Below are positions 38,606-48,700 of a DNA stretch of 64,000 bases, piece after piece (position 1 is the stretch's first letter; the number at the start of each line of letters is the position of its first letter). This DNA comes from Nereocystis luetkeana (Eukaryota; Sar; Phaeophyceae; Laminariales; Laminariaceae): positions 2,976,733-3,040,732 of the forward strand of contig JARUPZ010000018.1 in NCBI GenBank assembly GCA_031213475.1, written 5' to 3'. The translations under genes were made by a program, and so were the position numbers. The notes under the pieces are model-generated. The model made no database searches. It was not told the origin of the DNA and saw nothing but the letters and a program-made list of their open reading frames with translations.

Positions 38606-40323
38606 AAATAAGAAATGAAGGGGGCATTTTCTTTTTAAACTTTAGTATCAACTCCAGGTCCCTTTCTGTTAACGTTACCATCAAATCAAGTTGTTTTGGT
38701 CGCCACGGCAGTTAGTTGGTTTCGTTCGCCGTGTGTATACGCTGTTGTTGTTTTCGTTGTTGTTACTGTTGTTGTTGTTGTTTTTGGCGCGGTATTGGTT
38801 GGCACGGTGTTGTTTTGTGAAGACTGCCGCGTAATTTAGAGCGCCATGAGGAGGAGGTGAAAAGCGGGCGAACACGGTGATTGGTACCCACTCGCCCCCC
38901 CCCCCTTGCGCGCGTTTTTTTTTTTACGTCGAAATTTCAAAGATTTTACCTTTTATCATCCTAGATATAGTCTACCAAGTAAATACTTGGTACGTTGTAT
39001 GCGCTGTATGAAGATCACGCGCATACATGTAGGCAGGTATGTATTTATGTATGTACTTCCAGGTCTGTATGTATGTAGGTATGTATATAGAGTGATGTCT
39101 CGATAACTCAGAAAACGCGCCCGCAGTTTTTACTGGTTGTATATATTAAAGGACTGGTTGGGTTGGTAGAAAACCCATGAGTGACGTAACGTGACTGTTT
39201 AGATACCACAACCTTCTCAGGTGAACATGTTGAACGTAGAGCACCTGCGACCCAGCTAAAAGTCAGCTGCTTCTTTTTGTGAATACACTTTCGAGAGCAT
39301 CGACCATTTGTTTCCCGAAGTATTAATAGATAGGCCGAATTCACAGCTGTCGACATTTTTATTTGGAATCTTCAAAAAAAAAAGCAAGATGGTACTTAGG
39401 TTGCGGACCTCGAGCGCTCTACCTCGGAACGCATTCGTTTGTTCACGATACGTTTTCGGTTTTTATCCTACAGAGTAGTATAGCAGCAGTACGAGAGGTT
39501 GGATTGCGCGTTTTTACCCTAGGAATATCACGGAAACGTATACGTATATGTTCCGGAAGTACTATATCTGGCGCATGATGGATTGCTATACTTCGTGCTA
39601 CGCTGGTAGGCTTCAATTGCTGGTTTTCCCCTGGGTCTCCTTCTTCCGTACGGGAATGCTGACGAGTGTTCAACGTTGAAGCTCATGCCGCGCCTTGTCA
39701 AAGGACTTAAAAATAAATGATGTGATAGTAACAAAAAACTAAGACTAAGCGGACTACATGCGAGAGGAAGACGTCCAAAGACCGCTCACCGCTGACTGAC
39801 GGGGCCGGGCTGCTGCGTCTTGCAGCTCAAAACAGCGGACAGGACCCAGTAGAGGTACCTGGTATTCGACATATTTACAGCAGTAGCTGTAGTACCGTCA
39901 TATATACGGAGGTGCAGATTCTTGTTTGCATGAAGCTGCCCAAAATAAACGATGAAAAACGGCGAGCTTGCGTTGGGAATGCTGAGCCCCATCGCGCGGT
40001 ACGGACAAAGGAAGGTAGAAGACCGAGGGAGAAGAAGGGCGGTCACCTGTGACCACAGCTTGCTCACAATTTTTTTCAAGTGTAACATCTCCTGCGAGTT
40101 CAGCTGGAAAGTACAAATGACAAATAGCAGGTACACAACAACAGCAACACCACCACCACCAACGACGACCATAGAGAACCGTTCGTTCCGTGGACGGGCA
40201 GCCAACGACTCTTTGTTGCAGTTCGTGGTGTATTTGGCCGGGTTGGACCGCAACTTGCATCGCCTCGGTGGACTACACTACATACAGAAGTGTTTTTTTT
40301 TACCTTGTTCGTGACTACTTACT

Positions 40324-40428
40324 ATTACAGGGGACCATAGTACATAGGACCAAATTGTTTGGGTAAAATTAGGTAAATATATAGGTTTTTATGTATACCA
40401 TAGGTCCTATTAATTTTGGTCCCCCGCA
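40324..40428. mobile_element. TTACGGGGG MITE, copy 4
   Basis: TTACAGGGGACCATAG and the inverted GGTCCCCCGCAA bound a typical AT-rich centre. The left side is preceded by TA. Confidence 0.72.
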
Positions 40429-40469
40429 ATGTTACCGGCGGATATACTATTCAGGACCAAATATGCCTA

Positions 40470-40574
40470 TTACGGGGGGCCATAGTTAACAGGACCAAAT
40501 ATTGTTAGTAAAAATGGGTTAACATATAGGTTTTTATGTATACCATAGGTCCTGTTAACTATGTTCCCCCGTAA
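40470..40574. mobile_element. TTACGGGGG MITE, copy 5
   Basis: A nearly complete copy, TTACGGGGGGCCATAG to CTATGTTCCCCCGTAA, flanked on both sides by TA. It lies only about 45 bp from copy 4. Confidence 0.78.
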
Positions 40575-40664
40575 TAGTATAATTAAACATGCTTGAATAT
40601 ACCAGGTATATATTTTTGTGTAGACGATGGGTCCCGATCACTCTTGATATTGCCCCCCGTGATA

Positions 40665-40705
40665 TCTAAGATCGATTGCGTGAGTTCGAATCCCGCCAAG
40701 GGGCC
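40665..40705 (+). repeat. tRNA 3'-half-like scrap with A run
   Basis: GTGAGTTCGAATCCCGCCAAG looks like a tRNA T-arm and acceptor end and is followed by GGCCA and, after 14 bp, ten A. The 5' half does not fold to match, so this is a decayed tRNA-derived piece and not a tRNA gene. Confidence 0.45.
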
Positions 40706-41158
40706 ATTTTGTGATTAAAAAAAAAATGAGTACCGGGGGTAGCAGATAGGAGCGCCTGTACTGCAGCGTGTGTATGATACGCGAGAGATGATTACGATTA
40801 TAGTTCAGATTTCTCAGTGATCAGGTTTCTCCATGTTCTGGCGTCGTGTCCTCTGCATCTCGCTACCACGGCGAAGAGCCAAGGAGGGTGTGCCTTAGGA
40901 TGTACTGCTGTAGCTATAGCAACAAGTGGCGGCGTAATCGATCCTGTTCCTTCTCGAACCTTCCGTCTCGACGCTGCCTGCAGGCATGCACACGTAAACC
41001 ATGTTTGTTTGCTGTTGCCCCCCCCCCCCCCCCCCTCCACCTATTTATTATCTTCGCCTTAGTTATCAGCCCTCTTTTTTTTCGTAACTCTTGTCCGGGG
41101 TCACATGATAAGCACTCCCCCCCCCTCCCCCCCCCCCCCCCCCCCCTCCCCCACTCAT

Positions 41159-41198
<40 letters not shown>

Positions 41199-41798
41199 GC
41201 GGTGCGCGCCTCCGTTGTTCATTGCGTGCACAGTGCGGCATTTGACGCCCTCGTCGACTTGCCCAAAGGCTGAAACACTATCATGACACGCGGCAATCAG
41301 CACGCTGCACGCCAACATCCCTTCATAAACTCTTGTCCGAGGTGTCTTACGTTCTCCCACAGCTCACAGCTATCACTCCTGGGTAGGCCCGAACAACCAG
41401 CTTGAAGGTTTACAGTAGTCCACTATAACACTATTAACATGATAAAATGCTACCCATAGCCCAGCCCGGAACTACGCTTTGCTCATACCCCCCGCCCCCT
41501 AAAATATCTAGCGAGGCTGAGCAACCTTGGGGGTGAGTGGACATCCACGCAGAAGATTGGAGCAAACCACGACGTCGTACGTACAATACACAAAAAAACA
41601 CATGTATCTAAAGGAAAACAAAAAAAACAGAGCGAAGGCAGAGGGAGTTCGACCGACGTCCTCGCGTACAGTAGCCCAAGACGACGCCATATGATACGGA
41701 GTGTAATGGTCTGATGAGCTACCCGCGGGTGAAAGTGCGAGCGAAAATTCACAGTTTTCCGCACCCCGGGCGGTCCTTACCGTCTTCTTGGCTGAGGA

Positions 41799-41801
<3 letters not shown>

Positions 41802-41851
<50 letters not shown>
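41802..41851. repeat. TA dinucleotide microsatellite
   Basis: About 25 TA units in a row. Confidence 0.95.
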
Positions 41852-41854
<3 letters not shown>

Positions 41855-41957
41855 GCCTCCCTTCCGCCTTCTGTGCAACAGCCGAGTCTAGTGAGGTGGT
41901 GTTTCTTCCTGATCACCGCGGCAACCGATCGTGGTGCCTGCTCTCCAGGCACCACGC

Positions 41958-42210
41958 TACGAGAGAGTCCTGCTACACAACGACTGGCTGTTATCTCCTC
42001 ATGTCCACCTGGCACGCCGCCACCCACTCCTATGACCGACCGGGTCATCACCAACTTACGCCAGGCGATACTTCCTCTTCGTCGCCTACGAGAGAGTCCT
42101 GCTTTACTACGACTGGTTGTTATCTCCTCATGTCCACCTGGCACGCCGCCACCCAATCCTATGACCGGGCCGTCACCAACGTTTGCCAGGCGATACCTTC
42201 TTCTCGTCGC
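41958..42210. repeat. Tandem duplication of about 127 bp
   Basis: Two consecutive copies begin CTACGAGAGAGTCCTGCT and end CGTCGC, about 90 percent alike by eye. Both strands stay open through the pair. Confidence 0.75.
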
Positions 42211-42382
42211 TGTGGATGCCAACATCGTCGGGTGGGTTCCCTTGTATTTCGCTCTATATCTATCATACCACACGCCACAAGGGGTTACCGGAGCGTTTAT
42301 CCACCCCCACGATGCCAATTATCACAGCGTACCCCGTCGAGAATACAAGGCATGTCGTCACAATGCGGCGCACAGCACAAAC

Positions 42383-42751
42383 TTATAATTGAAGCGCTGT
42401 GACGGTAGGAGCCTTAGTCCACCACTCGTTCCCTTCCTCCCCGGCCAGCTCTGACCATGACGGCCCGACAAGTGCCTCGCCACCGGAGGCATCTTCAATG
42501 CGGTCGAGCAGGGAAACCACGTCACGGTGCAAAGGCTTCACTACCCTTGCCGCTACCGAATTGTGCTGGCTCGTGAGAGTGGCCTCCGAGGCCGGTCCGC
42601 TCCTTAACCCGGCGCCGCAAACTCGCATGGCCCTCTTAAGTGTGGCGTTCTCCACCCACAACTCGCGGTGCTCGAGAGCACGCACAACCGTCTTCATGGG
42701 GATGCGGCTGCGAGGGTCGCTGTTCAGCATCACTGACAAGATTTTGCGTAC
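42383..42751 (-). CDS. Kinase gene, exon 8 (C-lobe end and tail)
   Basis: The acceptor ATCACAG|GTACGC opens VRKILSVMLNSDPRSRIPM, the last helices of the kinase fold. A tail of about 100 residues with a helical start (ELWVENATLKRAM) follows to the TAA. Confidence 0.75.
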   Translation of the reverse strand, partial: VRKILSVMLNSDPRSRIPMKTVVRALEHRELWVENATLKRAMRVCGAGLRSGPASEATLTSQHNSVAARVVKPLHRDVVSLLDRIEDASGGEALVGPSWSELAGEEGNEWWTKAPTVTALQL

Positions 42752-45700
42752 CTGTGATGACACCACGACGTATTACGCACGCACGCGCCGTAAGAGGGTG
42801 GGAAATAAACATCGCGGCGTCGGAAGAAGAGGTCAGTTGTGTTTACTTGTGTATCCTCAGGCAGAGGAGTAAAACATAACACCTTAGATCGCCAAACTTG
42901 CACGTATATACAGTTACGCACAAAGGTCGTGTATCCGTATAACTCTGCCGTTCTAGTGCACCCAACCGTGCTGCCCTGACCACGGCAACGCAACTTTGCC
43001 GTGCCCTCGAGTGCGGGAGTATGTGACGACCCGACCTGCGGGAAGATAAAAAAATGTTCGAGCATAGCAGCAATTCCGACGCGGACTAACAGGTTCGCTG
43101 CCTTCGGATACTCGCCCCAGTAGGAGTTACGATGACACCTTCTTTCTGTTCGTCTATTACGGGGGGCCATGGTTAATAGGACCTACGGTATACATAAAAA
43201 CCTATCTATTTAACCATTTTTACTAACACTATTTGGTCCTATTAACTATGGTCCCCCGTAATAACAGAGATACACTTCCCAACAGCCAACGGAACATATT
43301 CGCCACCGGTGTTGGGATATCATATAGAGCTCCGACAGGGTGCACAGCGTCGACAAATAGGCTGTGGCGCCTGCAGTTTCACCGGCGTACTGGAGGCACT
43401 CGTCAGAAATTAGACTGGTCACTGGTGGGAGCGACGACCTACAGTTAGGTGCCATAGTGCCTCAGTAGACCATAATTCTTGATCCTTAATAATGCTGGAA
43501 GAAATCTGCAGCCATCACGCAACGTCGTCAAAACTCACCTCGACAAGATGCCCCAGCCCCCACTGTTCCTTCCAAACACGGGGCGACAGGATGTACTTCT
43601 CCGGAGGGCTCATCTTGGCTCGCATCCCTGCGTGCAGCTTCTGTTGCCAAAAGATGATCAAGGGAGACACCAAGAGCAAAAACGTGCCAATAGTAGGTGT
43701 TACGTGCGTTGTGTGGAAGTATGGCATAGGGCGAGGCTACTATTAATAAACGCTATCCCACATCTGCCGCAGCGAACTCTTCAAACGTGAATCACTCGAA
43801 TACACAGCGGGAGACGAAAAAAAAAGAGATGCCACTTGTTTTTTTTAGAAATCACGCGATAGCGACGGAGCACGAGAAGCTTACCGACAAAACAAACTGC
43901 TGCCTTCGACACTGGCTCGGGCTCGTGCCGGATATTACACTACTTCTGACAAACCCTTCGCGCAACGCAGTCGCTCCATTGCACAACACCAACCCACCCA
44001 GTTCAAGCCCTCCGCGCAACGCAGCCGCTCCATTGTACAACACCAACCCACCCAGTTCAGCCAATAACGCAAGCAGACCAACGCGCCAAAGAATACGACT
44101 ACATCCCCTTGCGAATGAAACCCGCCCGGACAAGCACCACGACGACATAACAAAATGTGTAGCTGCTCATGGCACAACGCAGGTTGAGGTGACTCACGAT
44201 CATGCATTTGGCCTCCCATCTAGCTCTGGCCAAGGCGAGCTTGTCAGCTTTAGAGTTGGTATCGTACTCTCGCGCGTGGAGAATTTCCACGTTGATCTCG
44301 GCGGTACGGATAGCTTCGGCCGTTTCGGTGGGGCAGATTCGTTTATAGTGGCGCGACAGAACCTTTGCGGGTGAAAATGTACGGAAGAAGCAGAACGAAT
44401 GCGCGCGCCGCAGATTTAGATGATGCGGTGGGTTGCTTTTCATTCAGTGGACACATGGACCTAGCGTCGCCAGTTGTACATCATGGCTGCTGTGAGTTTG
44501 AAAGTCATCACGGCGATGATTGCGCTAGAACAGCAACGACACAGAAAATAGTTTGGCGCATTAGTGGGGCTACTTTTGCTACCCCGCAAGCAGATACAAT
44601 AAAAACGTGTTGTGTCGTGCGAAAATCGAAAGGAAACCGTCGGAATCCGAGTGATGGCTATACCTAGCTTACAGCGATGCCCATCGGGAAAGAAAAAGCG
44701 GTGTCTGTCGCGTTCGGGTTGTCGCACACGGTATTGTCGCATGGCATGCCATTGCTGTAATTTTCCTCTCATCTCTGAAGATGACTACCCATATGCATGT
44801 GTCGAGACGAACCATCGAGCGAAACAACATGCTATATGAGGCTGAAAGCCCGGTAATTGCCTGGGTTCAGGCACTGGGATCGTATTTGTAGTACTTGGAA
44901 GGCGTACCTTAGGTGGAAAACCAGGGGTTTTCCAGAGACACACGAACTTGGTATCAGTCTCCGTCGTGCACGAAAGGAATATAGCTGCTCTTCTTCTATC
45001 TCTAAGCAAATAACACACGTGGGTACCAACGAGTACCGACTTACTAGGCAGACCTGTCCAGGGATATAAAGTGTCCCTCATGCTTGATCATAACAAGTGG
45101 CGTCGTCGGCTTTAGGACTTTCGGGAGCTGTTCATCCCAACTGCTTTGGAGCTCGTTGACGATTTCTTCCAGCCCCTTAAGGCTAAGTCTTCCTTTCACT
45201 TTTTTTAACGCACTTTGCCGGCTTCGTTGCCTTGCCGTTCAGAGGTGTGGGTGTGGGCTTTGAGGAGCCGCATCTTCGACTCATATTCAAGTTCGTGGGG
45301 TCGGGGTTTCCATGAGTTTCCCATAATTCTGCATATACGGTTCATCAGAGTGGGCTAGTGTTATGGTACTGCTTTGTATGAGGCTGAAAGCCCGGTAATT
45401 ACCCTGGGTTCAGGCAATGGGATCGTATTTGTAGTACTTGGAAGGCGTACTTTAGGTGGAAAACCAGGGGTTTCCGGAGACACACGAGCTTGGTCTCAGT
45501 CTCTGTCGTGCACGAAAGTAATAAAACTGTTTTTCTTCTTTCTCTAAGCAAACAACACACGTGAGTACCAACGAGTACTGACTTAACAGGCAGACCTGTC
45601 CAGGGATACAAAGTGTCCCGCATGCTTGATCATAACAAGGCACCGTAAATGTCTCACATCTCCCTCGGTAGGCGCGTCCGTCAGCCTCGTGATAGCCTGC

Positions 45701-48700
45701 ATCAGCACGATTGCCAAGGACCACACGTCCATGGCTGTGTCGAGAAGCACCGCCCTGCCGACCATCAAGGACATCGCCTCCGGGGCTGCGTATGGTATTG
45801 TCATCGTCGCCACTTTGTCGGTGCGCGCTTCTGCCAAACGCCGGGCAAACACAACGACGTAAGCTGGGCGGTAGAGCTATCCAAAATGCAAAAAAACACA
45901 CTACTAATAGTACGGGTCTGTATGCGGGGGTATCTACGCACCTGGTTTTGGTAGGCCTACCTGTTTTGAGGTTGCTAATGTTGCTATTTATAGTGGAGGA
46001 CGAGGGTCGAGGAATGAGAAGGCAAGGCCGCCGGATTTTTTGGGTTGTTCTTGGAGGCTATCTACTTTCCCCCTTGCAAATACGCGAACGTTGCAGCAAC
46101 TAGGAACGCTCCACCTCAGCAACAGCACATCTCCCTGCGGTACAATCCAAAACTTTCCAATGAAAGAGGCAATCCAAAACTATACAAGTGAAAGAGGCAA
46201 TCCAAAACTATACAAATGAAAGAGGCAAACAACGAACCTGCGTCGTTGGTGTGACACAGTCCCAAGAAAGATAATGGGGGCAGATGAACGTGTTCAATCG
46301 GCTACGATCGTGACAAAACACGCGCGCCACGCGACTGCCGTGTGCTTGAACGAGATGAGGTGCGGCAGGCAAGGTCGGTGTTGGGTACGCAGAAGCCCTA
46401 CAACTCATTCGACTCAAAGCTCAAGGACGGTCAACAATGGCAACAAGTTTGATTACGGAGGGGTCAGCGACAGACTGGCATCCCTGCTGGCGGCAGCGCT
46501 GGTACACACAGCAGCTCGAATCTCGGCTGGCGCATTTTACTGTTCACAGGACTGACTTTTTACCAGTCTTCCGTCGCCTAAAGTGCAAGAGAACTCGAAT
46601 CGGCGAGAAAAAACAATGAAAATCGACAAAGAGTGGGAATGCTGTACCCTCCGCGCGACAAAAAAGAAGTGAATATACAAATGTGCCTTCCTTAGTTGGC
46701 GAGTCCTCACCCCCCGCCGAGCCGAAGTCGATGATCTTCACTCTCCGCAGGTCTTCGGAAACAACAATGTTCTCTGGTTTCACGTCGCCGTGGACCAAGG
46801 ACATCTCGTGCAGGTAAGCCAACCCTCTGGCTGCACCCAAGCACAACCTAGAAATAAACAAACAACGAAGGGTTTATATGCGAGTCAGCAGAGAGAGGGT
46901 GTTGTGTGGGGCCGTACACACGGAATGATAATACTGGCTACCAGGTAGGTAATTTCAGTCGGCGATGTCGGGGCGTGCACGAGGTAAGGAGCAGGTTTTG
47001 TGCCTTTTTTACGTCCCTGGTACGAAAAACCCCGTGTCCCTAAAACGTGACCAAAACGGGGGGGGACGAGGATGCCTTCAGGTTCCGTGGGCTGGGAACG
47101 CCGCAGGGCAATAGCAAGCAGGCGGTCGAGTGTCGCACTAAGCGGGTAACCTCAGTCACAAGTTACTTCCGGGAGGTCATCACTCTCAGGAGCGGGTACC
47201 CCGACTGTTCTGATATGTTGTCGTGACACCTGCTCATCACACGACCGTTTAACGATCATTGACAACGCGTCTTAGTGAGATGTACCAGGTAGACGTTTTT
47301 CGGCCCCGTCGGCCGCTCAACCCACCATAAAAGGAAAGCACATATAGGGCGGTGGTCCCTCTATAGTGCCGGTAAGCGCCAGCCAACAATACTGGGACCA
47401 TAGAGGCGTTCTACGCTGGAGGTTCAACCTAATTTTTCTGAGGCTCCTCACTTGAGGAGCTCCATACTAATAGTAAGTCACCCGAAAACTGGCTTCACCA
47501 AAAATCACCTTGCATCCCGATTAATAACCCCATGGCCGAAATATGCACAAAAATAATTTTCGAAACAAGATGGGCATTCGGACGATTTTGGGTTAAGGAA
47601 CCCCGTCATTTAGAAAACATTTCAGCGGAAGTGTGCTACCTCTATCGTAAAACGCGTCTATAGCAGACCGGCACTACAGCGGCAACCTGCACTACTCCGG
47701 ACACTGCCACACTGGCAAATCCCCCCCTATGCCGAGCGATTTCACCGGCATTATACAGGGCAGCTGGCACTACTAGTAGTCAACCGGCACTAAAAAGGAA
47801 ACCACTAGTACCGTATTTTTTCCCCAGCAAAATAGACTCCCGTCGTAGTGGGATCCAACCTAAGGCGTGAGAACACGTTTATGGGCACGACAAATACCGG
47901 GTGTACGAGCTGCTACAGGCTCTAGGCGTTTGAGAATTTCAGAGAAAATAACGATTTCCATTGTTGTCCTTTTACGCACGTTTCGGCTAGACAAAAAGGC
48001 GGCAACACAAAAAAAAAAAACTCCACCGACCGAAAACGCTCAGTGTTGCCTCAATCAAGCTCAGGACGGGGCACGTTCCCGCAGACAGTCGTGGTCTAGG
48101 GACACGAATGAGGCTAGGGTTGGGGTTATTGGGTCAATGTCAAGATTGAGGTCGAGCCGTTGATCCGGCCTGCTACGAATAACAAAAACTCTGATCGTTT
48201 CCAAAAAAACGCACCGGGGTACCAGGTACTGTTTTCGTCCTCTCGTCTTGTTTGAAGAAACGACAGTCACCGAAACAAGAGCACAAAAAAAAAACCGTTC
48301 GGTTCACAAGTCCCCGTGTTCGAAAGTAGAGTACCAGTAGTCCGAACCAATACATCTGAGTCGATCTGCTTTTTTGCCCGCCATGTCGAGGCCCGCAGAT
48401 ATTTCTTACCCAACCATCTGCTCAGAAGACACGTTGTCCATTAGAATCCTGTCGTCGAGCAGCGACTGCAGGTCCCTGGACATCTTCTCCATGACGATCG
48501 TCCCCTTTGCGGTGTTCGTGGAAAACACGTTGATGATGTTCGGGTGGCAGAGCGGCATCAGCCTATCGAGAAACAAGCCGGGTGGGGGGGGTGGGGGGGG
48601 GGGGGGGTAGGCTCATGGGGGTTTCGAAGACGACACAAGCAGAGGCAAGCGTGAACGTGCCCAACCATTGGTTTGAGTCCACTGCAGGGGGTGACCCCGA

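Larger units (their letters stand above)
38606..42382. other. Gene-poor stretch between WW-like gene 2 and the kinase gene
   Basis: I can support no gene here. It holds two MITE copies (40.3-40.6 kb), a tRNA-like scrap (40,665-40,705), long C runs and a CTA microsatellite (41.0-41.2 kb), a TA repeat (41,802-41,851) and a 127-bp tandem pair at about 41,958-42,210. Frames at 39.8-40.3 kb and 41.7-42.4 kb are open on both strands and look fortuitous. Confidence 0.5.

Noticed and set aside
40640-40710. A tRNA gene on the plus strand
   Set aside because: Only the T-arm and 3' acceptor look right; the 5' half does not pair.
41714-42402. 204-224-codon plus-strand frames and a 172-codon minus frame
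   Set aside because: Open on both strands through a TA microsatellite and a tandem duplication; no domain.
42883-43170. An additional kinase exon after TTTATCTTCCCGCAG near 43,038
   Set aside because: The acceptor looks good, but no donor keeps phase, and exons 7 and 8 already join in phase to give a normal C-lobe.
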